Shown here one piece after another: positions 8,722-20,500 of a DNA stretch of 64,000 nucleotides. The number at the start of each line of letters is the position of its first letter. The stretch's first letter is position 1. The translations under genes and the position numbers were made by a program. This stretch comes from Orychophragmus violaceus (taxonomy: Eukaryota; Streptophyta; Magnoliopsida; Brassicales; Brassicaceae): the NCBI GenBank assembly GCA_030180135.1, contig CM058234.1:2666001-2730000 (forward strand), read 5' to 3'. The notes beneath the pieces were generated by a model. It was not told the origin of the DNA. It did no database searches and worked only from the letters and a program-made list of their open reading frames with translations.

Positions 8722-10771
8722 TCAATGTTCCTCGTCAACTATTTCAGGTTCAGTGCTGAAAGCTAGGGCTTCAGCGTAGATGAACTCCTTAATCTGCTCC
8801 TCTGTGAATGGATATTCCTCGAAATCGAAGAAGGGCGTCGTGCACACTGGTTCATCTTCAGGGTCGTGCCAAGTTTTGAAATATGGATGAGAAATCGCTT
8901 CATCAACTGCACATAGGGCAAGAAAATAGCGATATAAGAGTCTAAATCAAGACTGCAAAGAGTCTCAAGAGAATGTGCTCTGAACGTACTAACCTGTGAT
9001 TCTCTTCCTAGGGTCAAACTTGAGCATCTTCTCCATCAAGTCAATAGCTAAGTAAGGCACGTTTGGGAAATTTTCAAAGAAAGATTGGCGAGAAAAACTA
9101 GGAAGTCGCCTTAAATATCGCTTAGCATATTCATTCAACGATCCAAGGTCTTCTTCTGATGGAGATCCTATGAACTGCAAATCAAAGTGCAAGACTTTAT
9201 CTTCTAAGTATGTTAAGAGACAGAACAAGGGTTTAACTTAAACTTTATTTACCTCAAGAATCAAACGAAGCTGATGAGCAGGATCTCTACCGGGGAAGAT
9301 CGGTAGGCGAGTCAACAGCTCCAAGAAAATACAGCCAACAGACCAGATATCTACAGCTGAAGTATAAGCAGAAGAGTTCAACAGAAGTTCCGGTGCACGG
9401 TACCATCTTGTGACAACATACTGAGTCATTGCATGACCCTCTGAAGTAGCACGAGCAAGACCGAAGTCACCGATCTTTAACGTACATTCCTCATTCACGA
9501 GGAGATTGCTTGGTTTTAAATCTCTATGTAACACATTGGCTGAGTGAATGTACTTTAGTCCGCGCAGGATTTGGTACAATAAATACTGCAAAAAATGTAA
9601 AAATTAACACTTTCAAGCTCTCTAAACAAATGATTTAAGCTAAGTAAATAAAAATATATATATTCAAACTCAAACCTCGATATGATCTGGCCCTAGTTCT
9701 TGACCGGAGTATATGATTTTATGAAGGTCAGTGTCCATCCGTTCATATGCAATGTATACATCTTCAAAAGCATCTTTCTGAGGAGGCAATATTATGTCTT
9801 TGATTCCAATAATCTATCAAAATGGTATTTACTTAGATATTAGGTATTTAATGTTTTGTTTTAAACCAATTTTTTTTTGATGAAATCATACTGACATTTT
9901 CATGCTCCAAGTGACGAAGAAGCTTGATTTCACGGAGAGTTCTCTTTGCTTGGACATTGTTTTCAAATGCATGAAGTATTTTCTTTATTGCTACATTTTC
10001 ATTGGTCTCCGAGTCCATTGCAGAACTGTTAAAAACAATAAAATGAATTAAATTATACTAATTTGTTAATGATATTCATCTTGTGCCCGGGGTTCAAACC
10101 CTTTTTAATACGAAGAAGTAAATCTTTAAATTGAATTATCTAAAAGCTAATTTTGGATCTAAAACCCGAAATTTTCACAATATTCATACAAAATCAGCGC
10201 AACCAGAATTAGAACACAAAGATCACATAATGGTTTTTTTTTTTTTTTTTACAATATTCATCAAAAGGACATATCTCAAACTTGTCCGAGGTTCAATTCT
10301 AATGAAATGTAAAAAGTGTTCAAAAACAATATATATTGCATCAAAACTTCCAGATTCTTACAAAATTTTAAGAGTTCCACTAATATATATAGGATGGATA
10401 TATATGTGTTATGAAAGTTGGATAATTTCTCATAAACCCTAAACATGAAAATAAGGATGGATGTCCTCTTTCAGAATTGAAGTTTCACTGAAGAAAATTT
10501 TACAGAAAATTACAAGTATGTTATAAGGACATTACCAGACGAGGCCATAAGCACCTCTGCCAAGAGGTATGATCGGTGGCTTATACTTAGCGGTGAGCTC
10601 AAAGCTATTAGCACCTATGTTGTATTGTATGTATCTGCCGTCATGGCTGGGAATGGCAGGATACTTCTCAACCGCGAGGACTTCAGGTGACACTTCAGGT
10701 GACGTAGACGACTGAGCGTCGGTAACTTCGCCGTCAGTTTCCATCGTCTTTGCATCATTAGTTGGGGCCAT
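8722..10771 (-). CDS. MPK10: MAP kinase, MPK10-like (copy 1), six exons, 400 aa
   Basis: Group A plant MAP kinase, a Ser/Thr kinase normally activated by a MAPK kinase. Exons: 10771-10536, 10025-9896, 9813-9676, 9585-9253, 9174-8994, 8906-8722. All introns are GT-AG and the phases join to 1,203 bases with no stop. The N-terminus (MAPTNDAKTMETDGEVT) closely resembles Arabidopsis MPK10. P-loop GRGAYG is at 71-76, VAIKK with catalytic K93, HRDLKPSN with D190, DFG at 208-210, and the C-terminal docking region HDPEDEPVC at 353-361. Two oddities: the activation loop is T222-Q223-Y224 rather than TEY, and the hinge reads YERMDTDL (R147) where MAP kinases have ELM. Length fits the family (about 370-400). 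Intron 1 is the longest and holds a T run of 17. The substrate and upstream kinase cannot be told from sequence. Confidence 0.93.
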
Positions 10772-10845
10772 GACTGCTCAAATTCTTACAGTTTGGGTGT
10801 AAGTATTTGTTTTCTCTTTCAAAAGAAATGGTGAGAATAGGCAAC

Positions 10846-10852
10846 ATATATA
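10846..10852 (-). promoter_or_regulatory. Candidate TATA box of MPK10 copy 1
   Basis: TATATAT on the gene strand, 75-81 bases before the ATG. It would place the transcription start about 45 bases before the start codon. The same box is at 29727-29733 and 48601-48607. Confidence 0.5.
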
Positions 10853-13027
10853 GTGACTGAGCTGTGTAAGCATTGGTTGTTTAACTTTTTTGACACAGAT
10901 AGATCCAAAATAAGAGTTTTTGGTCATGTTTTACTATTTTCAAGTAAGTTATTAATTTATAATCTTTCTTAAAAACAGTTTTAATTTATAGAAACAAAGT
11001 ATTATTTTTTTCTTCAAAATTAATAGCAATGTTCTGTCAATTCCTATCCTACACACTGTTAACTTTAGCTTAGTCCCTTTATATATACATATATATTCAG
11101 AAATTCTCATGACATCTTGGCACTAACTTTATTTTTATAAAAATATATCATTGAGTGATAAATAAACCTACAAAATAATTTAGGAACACGAATTTTAGTA
11201 AATTTTAATACTTTTAAGTAAATTATTATTTGTAGAATGCTGTTAATTTATTTTCCTTATATATTATTTACCCGTTAGTTTGTTTAGCTATATTATTTTA
11301 TGTGAATTTCTTGATAAAATAGTTATTTGTATAATGATATGAAATGCTAAATAAATCTATAAAAATCTAAAATGAGTTTGATAGTTTTTTTATATTTTAA
11401 AATAAATTTAGTTTCCACAAAATGTTACTGTCAATCCATTTTTCTTATGAAATGTTAACTTTAAGATATATCCACATGAATTTTATGAATTTAATTATTG
11501 ATAAAAATTAAAATATAACAATATGTTTGTAGAATGATAAATAAATTTACAAAACTATCATTTTTTCATAAATACAATAAAAAGGTTAAAAAAAACATTT
11601 TGTATAGAATATCTTTGAAAATTTTATAATTTTACTTAAACCATATCCATATTTTTTTCTGTTTCTTAAGCTTAAGTTTAATTCTTTATTTTTGATTATT
11701 TTATACTAACAAATTACGTTTACCAATTTTCAATTATAATTTAGTTATAATTTTTTTTTAAAAAGAACAAAACAATTTTTAATGCCACCAGCTGGCTTTT
11801 ATTTGTTTTTTTTTGGTATTGGCAGACTTTGTAATTTTTTAAAAAAAATATCTCTAAGATAAAAGAAAATTATATAATGAATTTAATATGAACATGGTAA
11901 CAAAGTTCTGATACACCTCCTTTAATTTCATTTCCAAACAAACAAAAACTTTTGGAAATTTTTTTTACTTTACATTTCCTTTTTTCATTATAAATATTAC
12001 TATACAAAATTATTGGGGCTGAATTTAGTATAGTAATATTTAAAAAAGAATCTTAATTTTATTTGTTATTTATTATACAATAGGAAACCTATATAATATC
12101 CAGGAAGGTATTGATTTATTATAATTTTAGTTTGAATTTGTTTGCAAGTATATTAGATGCTAAAATTGGTTGTTTACTATACCATCTCTTTCATTTACAG
12201 AATAAAATATTATTTTTTCCCACAAAATTTGATCATTTCCTTTTTTACACTTGTTTTCTTTTTGGTAATGATATGGTTCATATGACAGCTTGACAAAAAA
12301 CCAAACACATAAAATTACAGCTACAACAAATTTCTAAGTTATTAAATGGTAAGATTTGACCCAAAAAAAGTTATTAAATGGTAAAATTTGATTGATATTC
12401 TAATTAATATATATGACAAATACATAAAATTTATTAACAAAAAGGGAGTCAAGCAATCCAATGATCAATAAATGTTATACTTATCTTCTTTTTTCTTTAT
12501 CTATATTGCCACGTGTCTCCAAAAAAATTTTACTCACTTTGCGTAAGAGCTTTACAATCAACAATAAAAGCCTGTTAAATCAATTTTCTACGCCCAGTAA
12601 CAAACTCAGGTTCAATCTATTACTAAGGTTCTAAATGGTGCCGTCTAAAAAACGTTTTTCAAATGCGTTTTTTGAAAACTATTTCTAAGTTACCAATCAT
12701 ATAAATATTTTTTGTAATTGGCGTTTTTCTAAAAAGTTGTTAACATTTTTCTAATTAAATGAAAAACCGCACTTTTTCCGCAAATGCATTTTTTTGAACC
12801 ATACCGCACTTAAACCGCACTTTAAAGTCATCCCGAAAAACGAGATTACCATTCGAGGCCAATTTAAACTTATAAGATAATAGGCCTTCTCACAACATAA
12901 ATATACTAAACGACAAAACTCATATGTGTTCCGTTTATCTCTTAACACGACTCATTTCATTTCGTGTTTCATGTTCTTTTCAACGATCTACAAGGTACTC
13001 CGGGCAGAAGGTTTTGATTTTTTCCGG
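10853..13027. other. AT-rich region upstream of MPK10 (unit 1)
   Basis: No credible gene. Three spaced, degenerate copies of a GATAAATAAACCTACAAAAT-like phrase lie near 11156, 11348 and 11529. A CCACGTGTC element (G-box/ABRE core) at 12509-12517 lies 1.7 kb upstream of the MPK10 start. Words such as ACCGCACTTAAACCGCAC near 12780-12830 look like decayed transposon sequence of unknown class. Equivalent stretches are 29734-31907 and 48608-50784. Confidence 0.5.
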
Positions 13028-13469
13028 ATGTCTGAAACTTCACAAGTCCCATACGCGTTTAGTCTAGAAAAGGTTAAGAAGACGCTATGGAGGGGGGGGG
13101 GGGGGAGCACATGGTGGGACAGCTGCACATTCATTAACAATGGTGAAGGGGAAGCAAGTTAGAAGAGTGCAGCAGAAGCTTTACAACAAGCAGCAAAGTG
13201 CAATTGGTATCGAGTCACATGACAATGTGTCTGTTGAAGAGCTATCGACACACGACATGGTATAGCCACCAAACGACATGGATGATTCTAAGGAATACAT
13301 CATACGCGTACCTAAGAAGGGTGTGAGTACGGACGGACGCATAGTTGCTCACACATTCTCCACACTTTTTCTGCATAATTCGGTGATAGCTGACGATGCT
13401 TTTAGGCATGGGCATTTTAACCGGAACCGATTAACCGACCCAAAACTAATTAAATTATATAGTATTTAA
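13028..13469 (+). pseudogene. Unidentified gene fragment with a G run (unit 1)
   Basis: A stretch with protein-like composition and higher GC than its surroundings. From ATG 13028 it reads MSETSQVPYAFSLEKVKKTL, then a run of 14 G. After the run, MVKGKQVRRVQQKLYNKQQ continues to an in-frame TAG, and the same frame resumes as NDMDDSKEYIIRVPKKGV up to about 13430. The G run puts the two halves out of frame in this unit. I do not recognise the family. It could be a captured exon or a decayed gene; the single TAG and the G run argue against a working protein. Confidence 0.5.
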
Positions 13470-14012
13470 CCGATAGGTAATTTATTTTGGAACCGTGAGT
13501 ATTAGTAATATCCGAAACCGAACCTAGAAGATCAAGATCAAAGAAGGAGAAGCACAAGTCCAATAAAGACAAACACTATAGCAAAAGTAAAGACGAAACC
13601 AATGGCCCCCTACCACTCTCTAGATTCTTTGGAAATGTAAAGAATTGCCATTGAAGAACCATTGCAAGAATTAGATCGTCCTCAATCAAAACTCAAATTC
13701 TCAAAAAGTAGGATATGATATTTTCTTCTATTATATTTTTGACAGTATCTCATGTATTATTATTTGTTGGACTGAAAGTTACAATAATGCCCACAAAATA
13801 TAAGTTTTCTTTTTATTAGTTCTTTGCTTAAAGATTATTAAGGTGGATAGAAAACCGAATCATACCAGACTGAACTAACTGAATTAAAACCGATTCAAAA
13901 CCAAACCATAAAGTGTACATAAACTATATTTATGCTTTACTCAATATGAATTGTTGTGACTGAATTGTTCAAACTTAACCTCTAAATAAACTAATGTGTT
14001 TATTTATAAATG
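13470..14012. other. AT-rich intergenic DNA between the gene fragment and the Helitron end (unit 1)
   Basis: No gene seen. Words such as AACCGAAACCGAACC and ACCGATTCAAAACCAAACC suggest old transposon debris. Equivalents at 32346-32888 and 51226-51768. Confidence 0.45.
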
Positions 14013-14045
14013 ATTATATTTTGATATGCGCCAAAAAAGCGCGGG
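14013..14045 (-). mobile_element. Candidate Helitron 3' terminus with hairpin (unit 1)
   Basis: On the Helitron strand the sequence reads AAACCCGCGCTTTTTTGGCGC followed by ATATCAAAATATAA. Plant Helitrons end with a short GC-rich hairpin about ten bases before a CTRR terminus, often as hairpin-ATCAAAATCTAG. Here the stem GCGC/GCGC (14039-14042 and 14028-14031) and the ATCAAAAT spacer are present, but the final CTAG appears mutated. It lies 3.7 kb past the helicase stop, on the expected side. Copies at 32889-32921 and 51769-51801. Confidence 0.5.
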
Positions 14046-14095
14046 TTTATTTTTTATTTTAAAAAAGTTTGAATGATATTTTTTATTGTTACGTT

Positions 14096-14261
14096 TTGAG
14101 CTATTTATTTTGTTATAAATAACTGAAAATTAACATGATTATGAACAAAATGCCGAATAGCATTTTGATAATTAAGTTTTAAGCAATTTAATTTGTTATA
14201 AATAATTGAAAATTAAGATGATTATGAACGAAATGCCGAATAACATTTTACAATTTTAATT
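14096..14261. repeat. Two tandem copies of an 83-bp repeat (unit 1)
   Basis: TTGTTATAAATAA-CTGAAAATTAA and GATTATGAAC-AAATGCCGAATA recur 83 bases apart with a few mismatches. It lies just inside the candidate Helitron 3' end. Copies at 32972-33137 and 51852-52017. Confidence 0.75.
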
Positions 14262-14852
14262 ATTTGAGTTCATCTCAGTGAAAATTGAATTATTAGAGTC
14301 AGAAACGCATTATATAATTGTAGTTGCTTCAGTTTATATTATTATTTATTGCACTCACATTAATTTATTTAAAATTTTATATAATAACTCAATTTAAATA
14401 GAAAATATTTGTAATAATAGTTTATATTGTCTAATCCCAATTATATAATAATGTGAATAGCTAATAATTAAGGGTTCATTTAAATTATTTGTTTTGAAAT
14501 ATAAATTATGTTTTGGATGTATTTTTATTTACATTTTCTATCTCTCAACATTGATATTAATTTTATTTCTTTTCAATGATTTATAGTATTAATAACATAT
14601 AATTAAAAAACTTTATTCAGCCCAAAATACTTTCTTTTTCAGGCCCAAAATTGTTTTTGCTGTTTTGCATGTATTTTTATTAACGTTATTTGGTTTCCGA
14701 CCCAAAATTATAATGAATCAGACCCAATCGAGAATCCCTTTAATATTGTATATGGCCCAGTAACCCATTACAATCGATTCTTCTTAGGCAAAAAATCAGA
14801 CAAAAATCTTTGAGGGTTTCTTCATATTTTATTCGACAAATAAAAATGTAAA

Positions 14853-15793
14853 ATGTCTTCTCTCCCTCATCTCTTCCATATCCGATTTCGATTCTTACCA
14901 AAATCTGTCCGATTACAACCAACTCTCGGAAAATCTCAGGTAAAAATTGGTCCTTTCGTATTTTTATTCTCTGTTTGTTAAGATTTTATTTATTCTGCAT
15001 AAACAAAATCAAGTCTTTGATCTTATCGTTGGACATATTTTTCACGGGATTAAATTTGCAATTGCATGTAGATAAGATAGATGTAAAACTATTTCTCCTT
15101 TGCGATTATGTCTATAACATGACTTAGGAAACCCTTTTCAAACTCTTCATTTTCCGATTTCAGATCTTCGATCTTCAAAATCCTAACAAAATTTCATGAT
15201 TTCTTTCTCTTATGATTTTTTAAAGTCTAATATGCCTTATTCACTGTTCTATTGATATTGTTCTTATATTTGCGAGTAAAATTTTCAGGAACATTTGTTT
15301 ATGATTTGTGACAAAAACAAGGAGACGCCGTTCAGATTCAAGCAACGTTTCATGCGAGATGAGGTGATATGTATTTAAAATTTAAAAGGATTCTCTGATT
15401 TTATTTCACTAATATATGCTTTGATTGGAATTTTGATGAATGTTAGAGTAATTATTGTTCATGATTTGTTGTTCAAACTTTCTTTATTGTCCTCATTTTT
15501 AAGTTAAGTATAAGCTGATTTATTTTATTGATAAAAAACACACATAGTAGGCCTATTAGCTGAATTTTCGAGTTATCAGACAGAGACACATTTCAGATTA
15601 TTTTTGAAAATCTAAGTTTTCTTTTACAATCCCTAATTTCATATACTTATTTAAATATAACTGATTATAAATGTATAATGATTCTTTTATATTGATTCTT
15701 TTTTCTTTCTTTTAGAGTGTAGATTGTTTACAAATACATATATGCGGAAGACAGACTAATCGTCAACCTTACACAAAACCAATGACCATTTAA
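14853..15793 (+). CDS. Candidate small spliced gene inside the Helitron (unit 1), 79 aa
   Basis: Three exons join in frame with consensus GT-AG borders: 14853-14939 (29 codons, donor CTCAG|GTAAAA), 15289-15363 (25 codons, acceptor TTTTCAG, donor GAG|GTGATA) and 15716-15793 (25 codons plus TAA, acceptor CTTTTAG). The product would be a basic 79-residue protein starting MSSLPHLFHIRFRF, with no domain I recognise. Upstream is promoter-like sequence with an AGGGTTT element near 14813. A second donor (CAT|GTAAGTT) follows the stop by three bases, so the transcript may continue into the related exon-like modules downstream. It may be a captured gene, a Helitron accessory transcript or a noncoding RNA; phase agreement over three exons is the main support. 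Confidence 0.4.
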
Positions 15794-17410
15794 CATGTAA
15801 GTTCCCCTGTAAGTTATGTATCTTAGAATTGCTTTAAGAATATGAATATTAGTCTGTGAAACTACTTCTTTAAGATTTTCTGTAAAACTTAAAACTTGTT
15901 TAGTAATATAGGGAATTGACTTATGTTTGGGCAATGATTCAAATTAGTCAATTGATGTTCTGTAAACCCTCTTTTTGAGTTTGACTAAGATATGCATATC
16001 TAAGTATTGTCGTTGCTTTATGTTATTGAATTGGTTTTATGTATTAGATTTCAGTCATTTTATGTTGAACTCTAATTTTTCTTAGTTGTTGTATATGTTT
16101 ACAGCTTGTTGTTTGTTTTATATAAAATTAATATTTTATTTGTATTATGTCCTACCAATTTTTTGCTTTAAGATTAGATTTCGGTTTACCATCTAGAGGC
16201 AACGGATCATTTCATTTTTTTTTGAAAAAGCTAAGTTATTCTTTAAGAATCTCTAAATTTATATTCTTAAGAATCTCTAAATGATATAGTTGTTTAAATA
16301 TAACTCATAAATAACTTTAAAATTTATAAACGCATATTTATTCTTTTTATATTGATTATCTTCTTTTTTAACTTTTACAATTTATATTGTGTTTCAAATA
16401 CATATATGCAGAAGACAAACTATGCTTGTCAACCTTATACAAAACCACTAACCATTTTAAAAGTAAGTTCCTCTATAAGTTCTGTATTTATAATTGCTTT
16501 AGGAATGTGAATATCAGCTCTGAAACTATTTCTTTAAGATTTTATGTATAACTTAAAACTTTTTAGTAATATAGGGAATTTATTAATGTTTGGGTGACTA
16601 TTTTAAATGTTACAAATTATACAATTAATGTTCTTTTAAACCTTCTTTCCAATTGACTAAGATATGCAATTTTTATGGTCGAAGATATGCATATTTAAGT
16701 AGTGTCGTTGCTCTATGTTATTGAATTGGCTTTTCTGTATCAGATTTTTGTCATTTTCTTTTACACTCTAATTGTCTAAAGTTGTTACATACGTTTATAG
16801 CTTGTTGTTTGTTTTATATATACATAATATATGGTTTGTAATCTGAGATGCCGATTTTTTTCTTGCTTTAAGTCCACATTATAGCCTTTAGGTTGAAAGA
16901 TTCAACTGATAGGCTGCAATGCAAGCTTCTCAATTATCGAACAACAACACAAAATGTTCATATTAAAGCTAAGTTATTCTTATATCAAACTATCTTTATT
17001 GTACTCATTGATAAATATCAAAGATATTACTTGTAAGCTGATTTACTTTATTGATTGCCTACATGAGACTTTTGCACGGTAAACATAGATTAAAAACACA
17101 GATAATAGGCGTTGGCTAACTTTCTGCTTACCAGTTAGAGGAAACTGATCATTCAGATTTATTTTGAAAAGCTAAGTTATTCTTCTCTATGTTTAAATAT
17201 AACTGACATATACCTTTTAAACTTTTAAATGTATATTTAATTACTGTCATTATGTTATTTTATATTAATTATTTTTGTTACTTTTACAGTATAGATTGTT
17301 TTCCAATACATATATGCACAGACATTTTAAGATTGTCAACCTTACGACAACACAATTGACCATTCAAAAAAGTAAGTTCCTATTAAACTTTTGTATTTTA
17401 GAGTTGCTTT
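15470..17410 (+). repeat. Three diverged direct repeats, each with an exon-like core (unit 1)
   Basis: Three modules of roughly 500-700 bp follow one another. Their cores share AATACATATATGC, then GTCAACCTTA, ACAAAACCA or similar, ACCATT and a donor GTAAGTTCC. The cores lie at about 15716-15800, 16380-16450 and 17290-17370; the anchor CATATATG is at 15737, 16401 and 17309. Acceptors are TTTTAG, a lost site (TTTTACAA) and TTTTACAG. Flanks also match (TAAGATATGCATAT-TTAAGTA-TGTCGTTGCT near 15990 and 16690; GCTTGTTGTTTGTTTTATATA near 16103 and 16799). Copies at about 34346-36283 and 53228-55163. Confidence 0.7.
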
Positions 17411-17415
17411 AGGAA

Positions 17416-17510
17416 TATAACCGAAAACTAATAGATATGTATGAAATTTAACTGAAAACGGATAGATATGTATGAAATGGAACTAAATACTCATAGATAG
17501 GTATTGGAAA
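17416..17510. repeat. Three short tandem repeats of about 30 bp (unit 1)
   Basis: The phrase AACTGAAAACGGATAGATATG-TATGAAAT recurs three times with decreasing match. Noncoding. Copies at 36289-36383 and 55169-55263. Confidence 0.7.
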
Positions 17511-20500
17511 TCTGTTTGATAGTTTATTTCATGTTTAGATTACTGTATTATGCTTTAATGTTTTGTAATAATATCTATGTAAGGCAAAATTTTAGGTCAA
17601 ACAAATATGAAATTATTAAATTTAAGAAGACTTTGCAAAATCTTCTTAAATAAAAATAGCTATATGAAATGAAAATATGAATGTCTGTAAAGTCATAGAA
17701 TAGTAATGCCCAAACTAAAAAACAACCAAATTCTCAAACCAACATAAAAAACTTAGAGATTTTAAAAAATTTCTTTGAAGACCACATTCTTCTTTTCTTT
17801 CTGGGGTTTTCCATCCTTGTCAACAATTAAAATTTTCAAACCCTTTTTATAGGTTATTCTAGAAATAGCCACATAGAACTGCCCATGAGAATATACATGT
17901 CAGGGTAGAAACAACCCTATTTTTGAAAGAGATTACCCTTGACTCTTATTAATCGTCATGCCAAGCGCCATTGCGAGAGGAAGTTGACAGCTTCTCGTTT
18001 TGAATGGCAGCTTAGCATCCGATGGTGATATTGACAGTTGAGGAATTGTTATTCTTTCCCCAACTTTTTCTCCTGTTATAATCCTTGCCCCTACCATGAA
18101 ATCATACATCTATGTAATTTGTAGTCTAATACCTTAATCCACTTGTAAGATCAATATTTCTCTACAACATCACAATATATCCAATCTTCAATCAAAGGTT
18201 ATGATTTAGTAAACCAGATGTTTTGATACTATTAAGAAAATCAGGAGTGAGAGCCTGGTCGTTTGCGGATTTTATATCAAATGGATATATACTGTCGTAG
18301 CTTAGGTAGATCTTCTCCTCACTTGATTCAAAAAAAACACACATTCATTTAGTTCATAATCAGGCTACGAATAAAGTTTATTTAAGAATATTGACTAACC
18401 GCTAAGCTTGTACAATATGTGATTTTTATCGTGTTGACATCCTCATTCGTAGGACAGAGAATTGCTCTTTCTTGGAAAAACTTTGGATCATTTTTTCGTC
18501 AAATTCTCTCAATCTCCATGTACTTTCTTGCAAATGCACTTTATTGGATCTTCAACATTAGTTATAAGAAACTTATATGGAATAGTAATTAAATCATCAC
18601 TATCATTGTCTCCACCAACATTTTCATCTCCAACATCTAAAATTCATTCTAAAAACTGCTGAATTGCTTTTGCCTCCCCAACACTATGATTATTTGCTTG
18701 AAGTCACATATTCTGTGTTAACTTGAGGACCTTGCAATGCTTCTAAATGTAAGATAAATTAAGTGCAGCCATACAAATTTCCGCTCTTCCAATACCATGA
18801 ATTACTGGTAATACTTTCTTGAAATCACCTCCAAAAAACAACTACCTGCCACCAAAAGACTTATTATCTTTAGAACCAAGAATGTATGCCAAACTTCTAA
18901 CTAAAGATTTTAAGCAATGTATGCTAATCATTAGTGCTTCATCCCAAATTATAAGGGATGCTTCTTTCACTAAGTTTGCTTGGCAGGTTATGGGTTGCAT
19001 TGAACATCTCGAAAACTCATCTGGATTGATGGGTATCCCAAACCTCGAATGAGCAGTCCTTTCTCTTGGTAACCAAAGAGAAGAGATACCACTTGACTCA
19101 ACAATCAAAAAAGCATCTCCCCCAACATCTAATGGTTGATGATAGTAATCTTCACATAAATGGTTTCCATGTTCCACCAAAACCATAAAAAAACACTCCT
19201 CCTTGTTTTGATAAAACAGCGCCAACAATCTCATCGTATAACAGCCTCTGCTCATCGATCAATTTTTGTATGTCACGATCATAATTTCTTTTAACTCATC
19301 TCTATTGTAACTCCGATCATTCATTATAAGAACATTCGATCTGTCAGCAATATCTCTATTTGGCTTAGGTATAACTTCAAATCTCGCTAGAGAAGTTCCA
19401 TTACTCTTCAAAATATTTTTAATTTCAAGAAGAGCATACTCTTTTTTGTCCTCATTACTTAAACAAGTCTTACAAAAGAAAAAAAGGTTTGTTATATCAA
19501 AACAACATTATCCATCTATAACAATCAATTTCAAACTCGTATTCTAAATTTATTTAACTTGGTATATTCAAATGTTTCCTCATATTATGCTCAATATCTT
19601 CTAAAAGAAACTCCCACGTATTTTCAAAATCTTCTTCCAACTTCGTTAGAGTATCTGACATAAGCATAATAACAAATATATGATGCAAATGTGAACAAGA
19701 ACTTGTAAAACTTCTCCTTATGATATCATCAATATACTCTTGGCCGTCCTCTAGCAGTCCTCTAGCAAAACATGTCTCTTTGTAAGACTTATATTGAATG
19801 CCATTAAATGTTTTGATGTCATTGAAAGATGTTACTCCTCTCAAAACGTTAAGTAGGACTCGCAAACAGTAAGCCCCTTCAATTGATCTTGGTGCATAAT
19901 TGATTCATACAATATTGAAGTGTTTTCCTCACTTCAAATCATTTCTCCTTATTATTCCAATGAAACTTTGTAGGAATTTGTGCATAAGTTGACTTTATCG
20001 CTTCAGCGTTCATATTATTCAGTTCAAACCAACTTAGTAGCATTGTTTTCTCAAAAGAACACATGTTGTGATTTCTTCATATGTATCATCATACTTGAAC
20101 AAAATAATTTATTTCCCTGGTAGATGGAATGTCATTTTCTCAAGTGGTACATATAGATAGTTTATAGGAAAATTCTCCAAACAGCCTTGCATGCAGAGAC
20201 GTATCCACAAAATAAGCACGGGTCACAATTATCAATATTCATACATTTATTCATTTTCTAAATTTATATAGTTGCTACAAACAAACTAAACAAACATGCA
20301 ACCAAAGAAGTCTTTTTCGTTTTTCATCTCCTACTTTTCCTTTCTTTCTTACTAATCGGGTGTCATGTAGCTTGTTTTTTTTTTTTTTTTTTCATGTAGC
20401 TTGTTGGTTTGGTGGTTCCATCACAACATCAAACGATATTTTCTTTTATTGATATACTTAAATAAGTACTTGATTAACCTAGAATGATTGCACCATTCTA

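Noticed and set aside
12600..12850. Possible terminal inverted repeats of a DNA transposon around ACCGCAC words
   Set aside because: No convincing paired ends or target duplication could be found by eye.
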